DNA of 64,000 bases from Caballeronia turbans (lineage in GTDB: Bacteria; Pseudomonadota; Gammaproteobacteria; Burkholderiales; Burkholderiaceae). The notes beneath the pieces are model-generated. The model saw nothing but the letters and a program-made list of their open reading frames with translations, had not been told where the DNA came from and did not search any database. This document shows, piece by piece, positions 9,259-18,820 of the stretch (the first letter of the stretch is position 1; every line of letters starts with the position of its first letter). The position numbers and the translations under genes were made by a program. Location: contig FCOD02000006.1 in NCBI GenBank assembly GCA_001544655.2, positions 248,001-312,000 of the forward strand. The letters are read 5' to 3'.

Positions 9259-9935
9259 CTTGCGACCTTTTTCTGAAGACTTTTGACGAGGGCCGACGCC
9301 ACCACGCAGATCACGAAATAGCACGCGCCCGCGAACAGGACCATCTCGACGGACGTGCCGTCGCGATCCCCGATGTTCGTCGCCGTGCGGAAGAAGTCGG
9401 CGAGACTGATGACGTAGACGAGCGACGTATCCTGAAACAGGACGATGGCCTGCGTGAGCAAGAGCGGCACCATCGCACGGAACGCCTGCGGCAGCACGAC
9501 GAGTTGCATCGCCTGGCCGTAGGTCATGCCGAGCGCGAAGGCCGCATTCACCTGACCGCGCGGCACCGCTTGAATGCCCGCGCGAATGATTTCCGAATAG
9601 TACGCGGCCTCGAACAGCGAGAACGCGACCATCGCCGATGCGAGACGAATGTCGATGTCCGCCGACAGCCCGAGCACGTTCTGCAACAACTGCGGCACGA
9701 TCAGGAAGAACCACAGCAGCACCATCACCAGCGGGATCGAGCGGAACAGCGTGACGTACGCGCTCGCGAACCATTGCAGCGGCTTGACGCCCGACAGGCG
9801 GAACAGCGCGAGCACGGTGCCCCAGACGATGCCGACGACGATGGCGAGCACCGTGATCTGCAGCGTGATCTTGGCGCCCGTCATCAGCGTGGGCCACGAC
9901 GCGAGAACACCACTCCAGTTGAAATGATGCATCAC
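9255..9935 (-). CDS. gltK: Glutamate/aspartate ABC transporter, permease GltK
   Basis: This inner-membrane permease pairs with GltJ to form the channel. The 226-residue protein starts [17 protein letters not shown], has about five hydrophobic segments, and carries the EAA-type loop [20 protein letters not shown] that contacts the ATPase. Its start overlaps the gltJ stop by 4 bp and its stop overlaps the gltL start by 4 bp. The context and the HisM/GltK length make the assignment strong. Confidence 0.93.
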   Translation of the reverse strand: MMHHFNWSGVLASWPTLMTGAKITLQITVLAIVVGIVWGTVLALFRLSGVKPLQWFASAYVTLFRSIPLVMVLLWFFLIVPQLLQNVLGLSADIDIRLASAMVAFSLFEAAYYSEIIRAGIQAVPRGQVNAAFALGMTYGQAMQLVVLPQAFRAMVPLLLTQAIVLFQDTSLVYVISLADFFRTATNIGDRDGTSVEMVLFAGACYFVICVVASALVKSLQKKVAR

Positions 9936-10672
9936 TTGCCTCCGATGTAGCCAGGCAGCCGCGTTCTGGCTTCGACCCAGCGCATCAACTGCATCACGAC
10001 CAGATTGATGAGCATGTAGGCGACCGTCACCGCGATGAACGACTCATAGGTCTGCGCCGTGTAGTCGACGAGCTGACGCGCCTGCGCGGACAGATCCAAG
10101 AGACCGATGGTCGACGCCACCGCCGAGTTCTTGAACACGTTGAGAAATTCCGACGTGAGCGGCGGCACGATGATGCGGTACGCGACCGGCATCAGCACGT
10201 AACGGTACGTCTGCCATTGCGTGAAGCCCATCGCGAGGCCCGCGTTGCGCTGTCCGGGCGGCAGTGCGTTGATGCCCGAGCGCACCTGCTCGCACACGCG
10301 CGCGCCGGTGAAGAGCCCGAGACAGATGATCGACGACGAGAAGAACTGCGCGGTCGGCGGCAGTTGCTTGAACCAGTTGCCGATGGAAGGCGGCAGCAGC
10401 TCCGGTATCACGAGATACCAGACGAAGAACTGCACGATCAGCGGAATATTGCGGAAGATCGCGACGTAGACGGTGCCGATGGCCGCCAGCGTGCGATTCG
10501 GGACCGTGCGCAAGATGCCGAACAACGAGCCGACCACGAGCGCGATCACCCAGGCCGCGAGCGACACGGTGATCGTCACCCAAAAGCCGGAGATCAGCCA
10601 GCCGAGATAGGTGGTGGGCTCGCCGGTCGAAACCGGACTCAGCAGGATGCCCCAGTTCCAGTGATAAGACAT
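9932..10672 (-). CDS. gltJ: Glutamate/aspartate ABC transporter, permease GltJ
   Basis: The first of two permeases of the importer, 246 residues with several membrane segments. It begins [20 protein letters not shown], typical of GltJ, and holds the coupling loop [20 protein letters not shown]. It lies 68 bp after gltI, across a hairpin with a U tract, and overlaps gltK by 4 bp. The last residues LPGYIGGK complete the normal family length. Confidence 0.93.
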   Translation of the reverse strand: MSYHWNWGILLSPVSTGEPTTYLGWLISGFWVTITVSLAAWVIALVVGSLFGILRTVPNRTLAAIGTVYVAIFRNIPLIVQFFVWYLVIPELLPPSIGNWFKQLPPTAQFFSSSIICLGLFTGARVCEQVRSGINALPPGQRNAGLAMGFTQWQTYRYVLMPVAYRIIVPPLTSEFLNVFKNSAVASTIGLLDLSAQARQLVDYTAQTYESFIAVTVAYMLINLVVMQLMRWVEARTRLPGYIGGK

Positions 10673-10683
10673 GGACTCACTCC

Positions 10684-10718
10684 AAAAAGAAACGGAAGAA
10701 GCAAGCTCCTTCCGTTTC
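10684..10718 (-). terminator. Attenuator hairpin between gltI and gltJ
   Basis: On the reverse strand a 10-bp stem (10718-10709 with 10698-10689, GAAACGGAAG arms) with a 10-nt loop is followed by five T. It lies just after the binding-protein gene and before the permeases. Partial termination at such sites gives more binding protein than membrane subunits in many importers; that role here is inferred. Confidence 0.7.
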
Positions 10719-10740
10719 GTTCGTTCGAGACTCGAACCGG

Positions 10741-11634
10741 TTAGTCGATTGCCTTGTCATTCGGGCTCTTGTAGAGAGCCTTGATGTCGTCACTTTCGGG
10801 GAAGTTGAGGTTGAGACCCTTCGGCGGGATCGGGCTTTCGAACCACTTCTTGTAGATCTTGTCCGCTTCGCCCGACGTTTCGACCTTGGCGATCGCATCG
10901 TCGACGACCTTCTTGAACTCCGGATCGTTCTTGCGGATCATGCAGCCGTACGCTTCATGCGACTGCGGCGCGCCGACGATCACGAAATCGTTCGGGTTGT
11001 TCGACTTGGCGCGTTCGCCCGCGAGGAGCGCATCGTCCATCATGAACGCGACCGCGCGGCCCGTCGACAGCGTCAGGAACGACTCGCCGTGGTCCTTCGC
11101 GCTGATGATGTTCATGCCCATGTTCTTGTCCTGATTCATCTTGCGAAGCAGGCGCTCGGACGTGGTGCCGGCGGTCGTCACGACGGTCTTGCCCTTCAGG
11201 TCGGCCCAGTCCTTCACGCCCGAATCCTTCTTGGTCATGAGGCGCGTGCCGATCACGAAGATCGTGTTCGAGAAGGAGACTTGCTGCTGGCGTTCGGCGT
11301 TGTTCGTGGTCGAGCCGCACTCGATATCGACGGTGCCGTTCTGCACGAGCGGAATGCGGTTCTGCGACGTGATCGGCGTGAGCTTCACCTTCAGATCCTG
11401 CATGCCCAGCTTCTGCTTGACGGCCTCGACGACCTTCAGCGCGAACTCGTGCGAGTAACCGACGACGTTCTGCTTGTCGTCATAGTAAGAAAACGGAATG
11501 GACGATTCGCGATGCCCCAGCGAGATCACGCCCGTGTCTTTGATCTTCTTCAGCGTGCCCGCGTCCTGGGCATACGCGCCGGTTGCGAGAAACCCGAGCG
11601 CGGCGACGAGCAGCGCAGCCTTTTTAACCTTCAT
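10741..11634 (-). CDS. gltI: Glutamate/aspartate periplasmic binding protein
   Basis: The 297-residue protein has a signal peptide (MKVKKAALLVAALGFLATGAYAQ, cleaved after AYA) and a type II periplasmic-binding fold: GVISLGHRESSIPFSYYDD, IPLVQNGTVDIECGSTTNN and TTAGTTSERLL line the amino-acid pocket as in E. coli GltI. A CAGGAG site precedes ATG 11634. It is the first gene of gltIJKL and is followed by a probable attenuator. Its regulatory region holds an inverted repeat (11737-11753). Confidence 0.95.
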   Translation of the reverse strand: MKVKKAALLVAALGFLATGAYAQDAGTLKKIKDTGVISLGHRESSIPFSYYDDKQNVVGYSHEFALKVVEAVKQKLGMQDLKVKLTPITSQNRIPLVQNGTVDIECGSTTNNAERQQQVSFSNTIFVIGTRLMTKKDSGVKDWADLKGKTVVTTAGTTSERLLRKMNQDKNMGMNIISAKDHGESFLTLSTGRAVAFMMDDALLAGERAKSNNPNDFVIVGAPQSHEAYGCMIRKNDPEFKKVVDDAIAKVETSGEADKIYKKWFESPIPPKGLNLNFPESDDIKALYKSPNDKAID

Positions 11635-11840
11635 GTGTTCGATCTCCTGTGGCGAAAAACCGGGGCAAGTTTAGCAGGGTAATTATTCTGAAAGAATGAT
11701 TGTTAACCCACGCCGTCTTATTTGTGAGACGCCTGATTGCAACTGGGTTGCAACGGGTTGCGACCGCGCATATTACTGGCGTTTTTGCGCGGATGCTTGA
11801 CCGAATACAACTAGTCGGCCGACTTGTAGTTTTCATGCAA
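11635..11840. promoter_or_regulatory. gltI control region with inverted repeats
   Basis: This region lies between gltI and the gdhA terminator. It holds TTGCAACTGGGTTGCAA (11737-11753), a perfect 7-3-7 inverted repeat about 105 bp upstream of gltI, inside three 10-bp-phased repeats of the type GTTGCAACGG. A 12-bp palindrome AGTCGGCCGACT lies at 11813-11824. An AT-rich stretch at about 11680-11700 is the likely core promoter but I could not fix its boxes. The binding proteins are unknown. Confidence 0.4.
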
Positions 11841-11876
11841 ATGCGGGCGGCATTCCCGAGGGAATGCCGCCCGCAT
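11841..11876 (-). terminator. Terminator hairpin after gdhA
   Basis: A perfect 16-bp GC-rich stem (11841-11856 with 11861-11876, core GCGGGCGGCATTCC) closes on CGAG, 67 bp after the gdhA stop. The U tract is poor, but the stem strength and position suggest termination. It separates gdhA from gltIJKL on the same strand. Confidence 0.7.
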
Positions 11877-11943
11877 CATTCAAGGGGCGCGAACGCTGCC
11901 CGCATTGCGCGGACTGCTCGAGCGAGCGCGCCGCCGCATCGGA

Positions 11944-13257
11944 TCAGGGGTAGAGGCCGCGCATTTCACGCGCCTGCAGAATCCGCGTACACGCGACGAT
12001 GAACGCCGCCGTGCGGACCGAAACCTGGTGCTCGCTCGCGACTTGCCACACGCTGGCAAACGCCTCGCGCATCACGCGTTCGAGACGCTGATTGATTTCG
12101 TCCTCGGTCCAGAAGAAGCTCGAAAAGTCCTGCACCCATTCGAAATATGAGACCGTCACGCCGCCCGCGTTCGCGATGACGTCCGGAATCACGAGGATGC
12201 CCTTGTCGTTCAGGATGTCGTCCGCTGCGGTCGTGGTCGGGCCGTTCGCGCCTTCGACGACGATCTTCGTGCGAATCTTCGAAGCGTTCTTCTCGGTAAT
12301 CTGGTTTTCCAGCGCGGCCGGAATCAGGATGTCGCTTTCGATCATCCAGAACTCTTCGGCCTGCACGGGATCCGCGCCCGCGAAGCCGCCGACGCCGCCG
12401 TTCTTCGCGACGTGATCGAGCAGCGCGGCCGTATCGATGCCCTTGGAGTTGTGAATCGTGCCCGTGTGATCCTGCACGGCGATCACGCGCGCGCCCGCTT
12501 CCTGGAACAGCTTGGCCGCGATGCCGCCCACGTTGCCGAAGCCTTGCACCGCGATGCGCGCGCCTTCGATCTCCATGCCGATGCGCCGCGCCGCTTCCGT
12601 GCCGACCACGAACACGCCGCGACCCGTCGCTTCCTTGCGGCCGAGCGAGCCGCCGAGCGAGATCGGCTTGCCGGTCACGACGCCCGTCGCCGTCTGGCCC
12701 TGGTTCATGGAGTAGGTGTCCATCATCCACGCCATGATCTGCTCGTTCGTGTTCACGTCCGGCGCGGGAATGTCCGTGTTCGGCCCGATGATGATGCCGA
12801 TCTCGCTGGTGTACCGACGCGTCACGCGTTCGAGCTCGCCGCGCGACAGCGTGCGCGGATCGACACGGATACCGCCCTTCGCGCCGCCGTACGGCACGTT
12901 CACGGCCGCATTCTTCACCGACATCCACGCGGACAGCGCCATCACTTCGGAGAGTGTCACGTCCTGGTGATAACGCACGCCGCCCTTGCCGGGACCGCGC
13001 GACGTGTTGTGCTGCACGCGATAGCCTTCGAAGTGCGCGACGGTTCCGTTATCGAGTTCGATCGGGCAATCGACGACGAGAATGCGCTTCGGGCGCTTGA
13101 GGGTTTCGAGCCAGCGCGAGAGAGAACCGAGATACGGCGCGACGCGATCGACCTGCTTGAGATAGTTGCCCCAGGGACCGAGATCGTCGGCGTTGAGATA
13201 CGACGGGATTGCATGTTTGGCATCCGGCGTTTGCAGCGACTGCTTCGAGGAGGACAT
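11944..13257 (-). CDS. gdhA: Glutamate dehydrogenase (NAD-type, hexameric)
   Basis: It interconverts glutamate with 2-oxoglutarate and ammonium. The 437-residue protein has the substrate region [43 protein letters not shown] with the catalytic Lys in [19 protein letters not shown], and a Rossmann motif [10 protein letters not shown] in the second domain. The sequence resembles the GudB/RocG catabolic class more than the NADP-dependent biosynthetic class; that is a reading by eye. It lies upstream of gltIJKL on the same strand, which suggests a link between uptake and use of glutamate, but it has its own terminator. Confidence 0.92.
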   Translation of the reverse strand: MSSSKQSLQTPDAKHAIPSYLNADDLGPWGNYLKQVDRVAPYLGSLSRWLETLKRPKRILVVDCPIELDNGTVAHFEGYRVQHNTSRGPGKGGVRYHQDVTLSEVMALSAWMSVKNAAVNVPYGGAKGGIRVDPRTLSRGELERVTRRYTSEIGIIIGPNTDIPAPDVNTNEQIMAWMMDTYSMNQGQTATGVVTGKPISLGGSLGRKEATGRGVFVVGTEAARRIGMEIEGARIAVQGFGNVGGIAAKLFQEAGARVIAVQDHTGTIHNSKGIDTAALLDHVAKNGGVGGFAGADPVQAEEFWMIESDILIPAALENQITEKNASKIRTKIVVEGANGPTTTAADDILNDKGILVIPDVIANAGGVTVSYFEWVQDFSSFFWTEDEINQRLERVMREAFASVWQVASEHQVSVRTAAFIVACTRILQAREMRGLYP

Positions 13258-13365
13258 TGACGCTCCAGCGTTGAAGGAATGCGCTCATTGTCGAAAAACG
13301 CCGTTTTCAAATCCAATGCCGTTTCCTTATCCCATCATGCAAATCGTGCATAACGTCGCCAAGCC

Positions 13366-14337
13366 TTATGCGGCGGGCTTTCCGGACGATGCCTTTAACA
13401 ATTCTTCACCGACTGCGTCCCATAGCGCGCGCATCAACGCCTGCCGCGGCTCCTCGCCAGGCGCCGCGAGCTTGTCGCGATAGAGGCGGATTTCCATCGT
13501 CAGCGTGAACTGACCTGCGGGCGTGCCGCGTGTGCCGCGATCGAGGCGGATGAGCCACCCTTCCTCCACGGCATCTTCCACTGCGCTGTGCGGAAGGAAC
13601 GCGACGCCGTGCCCGGCCAGCGCCATCGCCTTGAGTCCTTCGGCCATGTCGGTTTCATACACCTTGTCGAGATAGAGCCGCGTGGGCGCGGTCGCGATGA
13701 TGACTTCGGTCATGCGCCCGAGATAGGCGTTCGGCGTGTACGACAGATACGGAACCGGGGATTCGGCGGTCGCGGGCAGCGAAAAGCGCGCGCGTCCGCC
13801 CTTGGTGACCGCGGAGAACGGACTGATCGGCTCGACGCCGAGCGTGAGCATGTCGTAGCGCGCGGGATCGAGCGCGACCGGATGACTCGGATGGTGATAG
13901 CCCATCACGAGATCGCAGCCGCCTTCGACGAGCGACAGCACCGCATCGTGAACGTTGAGCGCGCGCAGCCGCGTGCGGATGCGCCCGAGCCGCGCCTCGA
14001 TGTGCTCGAGCCAGCGCGGAAAGTAGGTGAGCGACAGCGTATGCGGCACGGCGAACTCGATGGTCGCCGAGGGCACGCCGCCCTGCCCGCGCAGCAGCGT
14101 GCGCGCTTCGTGGAACTGCGAGAGCATCGCGAGCGCCTGCTCGTAGAACACGTTGCCGGCTTGCGTGAGCCGCGTCGGATACACGGACCGGTCGATGAGC
14201 TCCGTGCCGAGCCACGCCTCCAGCGCCTGGATGCGCCGCGAAAATGCGGGCTGGGTGATATGTCGAAGCTCGGCGGAGCGGCTAAAGCTGCGCGTCTCCG
14301 CGAGCGACACGAAGTCTTCCAGCCATTTCAGTTCCAT
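13366..14337 (-). CDS. LysR-family regulator, HypT-like
   Basis: The 323-residue protein has an N-terminal winged helix-turn-helix (MELKWLEDFVSLAETRSFSRSAELRHITQPAFSRRIQALE) and a LysR effector-binding domain. The start ELKWLEDF, the PYLSYTPNAYLGRM segment and the C-terminal GHGVAFLPHSAVED resemble E. coli HypT (YjiE), a regulator that responds to hypochlorite; this is similarity by eye and the ligand here is unknown. ATG 14337 is preferred over one 33 bp upstream because the family starts at this point. It is divergent from the NarK-like transporter by 280 bp. Confidence 0.85.
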   Translation of the reverse strand: MELKWLEDFVSLAETRSFSRSAELRHITQPAFSRRIQALEAWLGTELIDRSVYPTRLTQAGNVFYEQALAMLSQFHEARTLLRGQGGVPSATIEFAVPHTLSLTYFPRWLEHIEARLGRIRTRLRALNVHDAVLSLVEGGCDLVMGYHHPSHPVALDPARYDMLTLGVEPISPFSAVTKGGRARFSLPATAESPVPYLSYTPNAYLGRMTEVIIATAPTRLYLDKVYETDMAEGLKAMALAGHGVAFLPHSAVEDAVEEGWLIRLDRGTRGTPAGQFTLTMEIRLYRDKLAAPGEEPRQALMRALWDAVGEELLKASSGKPAA

Positions 14338-14617
14338 TCGATTCGGGCGCGAGCGGCGCTTGTTCGGCAAATGCGCATTCTAGCGGGCATGAACCGCGCG
14401 AAGGCGCGGCGCACCATTCGCATGCGGTCGCGCACGGGCGCGGTGCCGTCGGCGGGTGTGCCGAATCGCGACGACGTGCCCCATGCGCGCTCGAATCCCG
14501 CGCCACCACTCGCCCGATGCGATACGTCGATCAAACATGCATTACATTGGCATGATGCTTGCAATTTTCGGGGCCGTCGCGTGCTCTTCCGGAAGCGCGC
14601 ATATACGGAAACCCGCA

Positions 14618-16006
14618 ATGTCCAATCTGATCGCGTCGCTCAGGAGCGGCAACTGGCGCTCGCTGCTCGCCTGCTTCCTTTACTTCGATACGGGTTTCAC
14701 GGTCTGGGTGCTGTATGGACCGCTCGCGCCGTTCATCGGCCGCGACGTGACGATGTCCGCCGCGCAACAGGGCTTTCTCGTCGCGGTGCCGGTGCTGGCC
14801 GCGGCGATCCTGCGCGTGACGCTCGGCAATCTCTATCAGTCGACCGACGGACGGCGCGTCGCATTGATGGGCGTCGTGCTCTCGTCGATTCCGTCGATCG
14901 TGCTGCCGCTTCTGCCTGGCGTGCCCTCGTATGCGCTGCTGCTCGTGCTCGGCGTATTTCTCGGCATGGGCGGCGCGAGCTTCGCAGTCGCGTTGCCGAT
15001 GGCCGGCAGCAACTATCCACCGAAGGTGCAAGGGCTCGTGCTGGGTCTCGCCGCTGCGGGCAACATCGGCGCGGTGCTCGACGGCTTCCTGTTCCCGCAT
15101 CTCGCCGATGCCTTCGGCTGGCAGATCTCGACCGCCGCCGCGCTGCCGCTGCTCGCGATCACGGCGGCCGCGCTTCTCGCATGGGCCTCCGATGCCGGCC
15201 AGAAAACCGGCAGCACGATGCGCGCGCTGTCCAGCTTCGCGGTGACGCTGGTCAGCCTCATCGTGCTGGTGCTCGCGGTGAATGGCGGCGTGTTCGGCGG
15301 CGGCAAGACCGGCGTGCTGCTATTGCCGGTGATCGGTGCGCTGATCGCGATTGCGGTGCTGCCGCGACACTATCGGTCGGTGCTGGGCGAGCGCGATACA
15401 TGGGTCATCATGCTGATCTACAGCATTACCTTCGGTGGCTTCGTCGGCATGTCGTCGTATGTGACGCTGCTGCTCACGTCGCTTTATCAGATGCCGAAGC
15501 TGGAAGCGGGGCTTTTCATGTCGTTGCTCGCGTTTCTCGGCGCGATCGTGCGGCCGTTCGGCGGCTATGTCGCCGATCGTGTGACCGGCGTGCGGGCGCT
15601 GCTCGTGCTGCTCGCGGCAATTGCGATCGGCGACTTCGCGTTCGCGATCTGGATGCCGCCGGTCGCGGGCGGTGTGGCGATTCTGATCTGTCTGTACGTC
15701 GCGTTCGGTCTCGGCAACGGTTCGACGTTCCAGCTCGTGCCGCATCGGTGGAAGGGCAAGACAGGGCTGCTCTCGGGGATCGTCGGTGCGGCGGGCGGCA
15801 TCGGCGGCTTCTATCTGCCGGTGATCATGGGGATCGCGAAGGAAAGCACGGGAAGCTATCAGATGGGCTTCGCGACCTTCGGCGTGCTCGCGACCTGCGC
15901 ATTCGGCGCGTTGTTCATGCTGCGTGCGCAGTGGCTGCGGTGGTCGTCCACTTCCTCGCAGACGCATGATGGCGTCGCAATCGGCGGCGCGCACGCGATG
16001 GAGTGA
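14618..16006 (+). CDS. NarK/NasA-family nitrate/nitrite transporter (MFS)
   Basis: The 462-residue membrane protein belongs to the nitrate/nitrite porter branch of the major facilitator superfamily. Two family signatures are visible: GMGGASFAVALPMAGSNYPP with GLAAAGNIGAV in the middle of the first half, and GLLSGIVGAAGGIGGFYLP in the second half. About 12 hydrophobic helices are present. ATG 14618 (MSNLIASLRSGNWRSLLACF) was chosen because 54 further upstream codons in the frame look non-coding. It is divergent from the HypT-like regulator. No nitrate reductase is adjacent, so direction of transport is open. Confidence 0.85.
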   Translation: MSNLIASLRSGNWRSLLACFLYFDTGFTVWVLYGPLAPFIGRDVTMSAAQQGFLVAVPVLAAAILRVTLGNLYQSTDGRRVALMGVVLSSIPSIVLPLLPGVPSYALLLVLGVFLGMGGASFAVALPMAGSNYPPKVQGLVLGLAAAGNIGAVLDGFLFPHLADAFGWQISTAAALPLLAITAAALLAWASDAGQKTGSTMRALSSFAVTLVSLIVLVLAVNGGVFGGGKTGVLLLPVIGALIAIAVLPRHYRSVLGERDTWVIMLIYSITFGGFVGMSSYVTLLLTSLYQMPKLEAGLFMSLLAFLGAIVRPFGGYVADRVTGVRALLVLLAAIAIGDFAFAIWMPPVAGGVAILICLYVAFGLGNGSTFQLVPHRWKGKTGLLSGIVGAAGGIGGFYLPVIMGIAKESTGSYQMGFATFGVLATCAFGALFMLRAQWLRWSSTSSQTHDGVAIGGAHAME

Positions 16007-16015
16007 GGCTGCGGC

Positions 16016-16218
16016 TTATGGCCGGCGGTCGCCGTCGATCGCCGGCCAGCGCACGAATGCGAAGACGTACAGCGCGATGAGGTCAGTGCCGGCGTCATGA
16101 ACGCGAGCACCCACCAGCCGGAACGCCCCATGCGACGAATGATTCGCACAACCGGACAGGTGAGCACGGCGAGGATTGCAGCGAGAAGGATCAAGTCCTC
16201 GAATCCGACACCATCCAC
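16016..16218 (-). pseudogene. Small two-helix membrane protein gene, frameshifted
   Basis: A GTG at 16218 starts a protein with a first hydrophobic helix (DLILLAAILAVLTCPVVRII) and then MGRSGWWVLAFMTPAL. At about 16084 the frame is lost, and the adjacent frame continues LIALYVFAFVRWPAIDGDRRP to a TAA at 16018-16016. Restoring one base (CTGACC to CTGAACC) would give one uninterrupted 67-residue protein with two membrane helices. In the present frame the product would run on into the antisense of the transporter gene. An in-frame stop just upstream supports the GTG as the start. It is either a recent pseudogene or a sequencing error. No family was recognised. Confidence 0.6.
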
Positions 16219-16306
16219 GCGCGTTCACTTTGGCTTCAGGTGCGGAACGGGGGATTTGTCGAGTTTCGTGCGATCGCGCCTGATCGGCCATCAGGCGCCC
16301 GCTGCG

Positions 16307-18184
16307 TCAAACCCCCGCCGTATCCCGCTGATCGCGCACCGCCTCTTCCGCCCGCTGCTGCTGCAACGCCCACATCTGCGCAAACAGCCCGCTCGCGCGC
16401 AGCAGTTCGGCGTGCGTGCCTCGCTCCACGATGCGCCCGTGATCCATCACGATGATCTGCTGCGCATGCACGACCGTCGATAACCGGTGCGCGATGATGA
16501 GCGTCGTCCGCTCGCGCGCGATCGAATCGAGTTCGTGCTGAATCGCGCGTTCGGACTTCGAATCGAGCGCCGACGTGGCTTCGTCGAAGATCAGGATCGG
16601 CGGGTCTTTCAAAAGCGTGCGCGCGATGGCGACGCGCTGCTTTTCGCCGCCCGACAGCTTCAGCCCGCGCTCGCCGACAGGCGTGTCATAACCCGCCGGC
16701 AACGCCTCGATGAACTCGTGGATATGCGCCGCGCGCGCCGCCGCGATCACTTCGTCGCGGCTCGCCGAAGGACGTCCGTACGCGATGTTGTAGTAGATCG
16801 AATCGTTGAAAAGCACGGTGTCCTGCGGCACGATGCCGATCGCCGCGCGCAATGAATCCTGCGTCACGTCGCGAATGTCCTGTCCGTCGATCCTGATGCT
16901 TCCGCCCTGCGCGCGATCGAGATCGTAGAAGCGAAAGAGCAGCCGTCCGAGCGTCGACTTGCCCGACCCGCTGTGTCCGACCACGGCCGTCGTCGTGCCT
17001 GCGGGAATCGTGAAATCGACGCCATGCAGAATCGGCCGCGCCTTCTCGTATGCGAAGCTCACGTTCTCGAAACGCACTTCGCCGCCGCGCACGGCAAGCG
17101 CCTGCGCGCCCGGCGCATCGGGGACTTCGCGGCCCGCGCCGAGCAGCGTGAACATTCGGTCCATGTCCGTCAGCGCCTGCTTCAGCTCGCGATACACGAC
17201 GCCCAGGAAGTTCAGCGGGATATAAAGCTGCAGCATGAACGTGTTGATGAGCACGAGGTCGCCGAGCGTGAGACGCCCCGCCATCACGCCCTGCGTCGCG
17301 CGCCAGAGAATGAATACGAGCCCGACGCCGATGATCATCTGCTGCCCGAAGTTCAGCATCGACAGCGAGCGCTGTGACTTGATCGCGGCCGCGCGATAGC
17401 GTTGCAGGTTTTCATCGTAACGGCGCGTTTCCCATTCTTCGTTACCGAAGTACTTCACGGTCTCGTAGTTGAGCAGCGAATCGATCGCGCGCGAGTTCGC
17501 CTTCGAGTCGAGATCGTTCATCGTGCGGCGGAAATGCGTGCGCCATTCGGTGACCTTCACCGTGAAGACGATGTACGAGGCGAGCGCGACGAGCGTGACG
17601 ATCGCGTAATACGCCTCATACTTCGTCACGAAGAATGCGAGCACGAGACCGACTTCGACGAGCGTCGGCAGGATGCTGTAAAGCGAGTAGGACACGAGTT
17701 GCTGGATGCCGCGCGTGCCGCGCTCGATATCGCGCGACATGCCGCCCGTTTGCCGCTCCAGATGGAAGCGCAGCGACAGCGAATGCAAATGCCGGAAGAC
17801 TTGCAGCGCGAGTTGCCGCACGGCGCTTTCGGTGACCTTCGCGAAGAGCAGCTCGCGAAGCTCGGTGAAAAGCGATGTCGAAAGCCGCGCGCCCGCATAA
17901 GCGATCACCAGCAGCCCGATGCCGCCGATCAGCACGATGCCCGGCGCGTCGTTCGCGCGTCCGAGCGCGGTGAGGTGCTGCACGGAAGCGAGGCTATCGA
18001 CGATGCGCTTCATCACGATCGGCACGCCGAGGTTCGCGACCTTCGCGCCGATCAGGCATGTCAGCGCGAACGCGACCCGCCATTTGTACGTCGTGAGATA
18101 AGGCAGCAGCGAGCGAATCGTCTGCCAGTCGTTGCGCGGACCCTGGGCCATCGGGCCGGGCTCGCTGTTGGAATAGCGGCGCAT
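16307..18184 (-). CDS. ABC exporter, Atm1/HMT type (fused permease-ATPase)
   Basis: The 625-residue protein has an N-terminal six-helix exporter domain (residues about 35-330) and a C-terminal ATPase. Diagnostic features are RDIERGTRGIQQLVSYSLYSILPTLVEV and SLLNYETVKYFGNEEWE, typical of the Atm1 family that exports glutathione- or sulfur-linked compounds. The ATPase has [40 protein letters not shown] and IAHRLSTV. It should form a homodimer in the inner membrane. ATG 18184 is used; ATG 18151 is a possible alternative, and neither has a clear ribosome-binding site. Substrate is not defined. Confidence 0.9.
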   Translation of the reverse strand: MRRYSNSEPGPMAQGPRNDWQTIRSLLPYLTTYKWRVAFALTCLIGAKVANLGVPIVMKRIVDSLASVQHLTALGRANDAPGIVLIGGIGLLVIAYAGARLSTSLFTELRELLFAKVTESAVRQLALQVFRHLHSLSLRFHLERQTGGMSRDIERGTRGIQQLVSYSLYSILPTLVEVGLVLAFFVTKYEAYYAIVTLVALASYIVFTVKVTEWRTHFRRTMNDLDSKANSRAIDSLLNYETVKYFGNEEWETRRYDENLQRYRAAAIKSQRSLSMLNFGQQMIIGVGLVFILWRATQGVMAGRLTLGDLVLINTFMLQLYIPLNFLGVVYRELKQALTDMDRMFTLLGAGREVPDAPGAQALAVRGGEVRFENVSFAYEKARPILHGVDFTIPAGTTTAVVGHSGSGKSTLGRLLFRFYDLDRAQGGSIRIDGQDIRDVTQDSLRAAIGIVPQDTVLFNDSIYYNIAYGRPSASRDEVIAAARAAHIHEFIEALPAGYDTPVGERGLKLSGGEKQRVAIARTLLKDPPILIFDEATSALDSKSERAIQHELDSIARERTTLIIAHRLSTVVHAQQIIVMDHGRIVERGTHAELLRASGLFAQMWALQQQRAEEAVRDQRDTAGV

Positions 18185-18418
18185 GAGTCGTATCGTTTGA
18201 GCGCGTCGCTTGGGCGCGGCGTGGGGACGCTGTTATCGGCGGAACGGGCGCACGTCTCTCGCATGCTTTCCCGTACAATTTACTTCAGGCCCCGGCGTCA
18301 TGGAGGTTTCCGCCTCGCGCGCTGGGGCTCATTCATCAACATGCATTGTCGCAGAAGGTTCGAGGGGCCGCTCACGCCGGCCGGCCTTCCGCCGCAATCG
18401 CAAACCGGAACGCCTCCC

Positions 18419-18814
18419 ATGACAGACCACTCCAGCCTTCCCGAGAAGCACGTCGCGCTGCGCGTCGTGCCGCAGCCCGCCGACGCCAACGTCCACGGCG
18501 ACGTCTTCGGCGGATGGATCATGGCGCAGGTGGATATCGCCGGCTCCATTCCGGCGAGCCGCCGCGCGAACGGCCGCGTCGCGACCGTCGCGGTGAATTC
18601 GTTCCTGTTCAAGCATCCGGTGTTCGTCGGCGACCTGCTGAGCTTCTACGCCGATATCGTCAAGACGGGCAATACGTCGATCACGGTATCGGTCGAAGTC
18701 TGGGCGCAGCGCATGAGCCTCGCCGAAGAAGTCGTCAAGGTCACGGAAGCGACGCTCACTTACGTCGCGACCGACCGCGATCGCCGTCCGCGCGTGCTGC
18801 CGTCGCTCGATTAA
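18419..18814 (+). CDS. Acyl-CoA thioesterase, YciA type
   Basis: The 131-residue hotdog-fold protein hydrolyses acyl-CoA esters. It carries the conserved PADANVHGDVFGGWIMAQVD motif with the catalytic Asp region, followed by VNSFLFKHPVFVGDLL. Length and order match YciA, a hexameric broad-range thioesterase. ATG 18419 was chosen since the upstream open frame is antisense to the ABC exporter. It is divergent from the exporter and ends 6 bp before the stop of the convergent GGDEF-EAL gene. Confidence 0.9.
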   Translation: MTDHSSLPEKHVALRVVPQPADANVHGDVFGGWIMAQVDIAGSIPASRRANGRVATVAVNSFLFKHPVFVGDLLSFYADIVKTGNTSITVSVEVWAQRMSLAEEVVKVTEATLTYVATDRDRRPRVLPSLD

Positions 18815-18820
18815 AGGCGA

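Noticed and set aside
13588-15969. Long + strand open frame across the LysR gene and the transporter
   Set aside because: It covers the antisense of one gene and the wrong frame of another; composition is Arg-rich without motifs.
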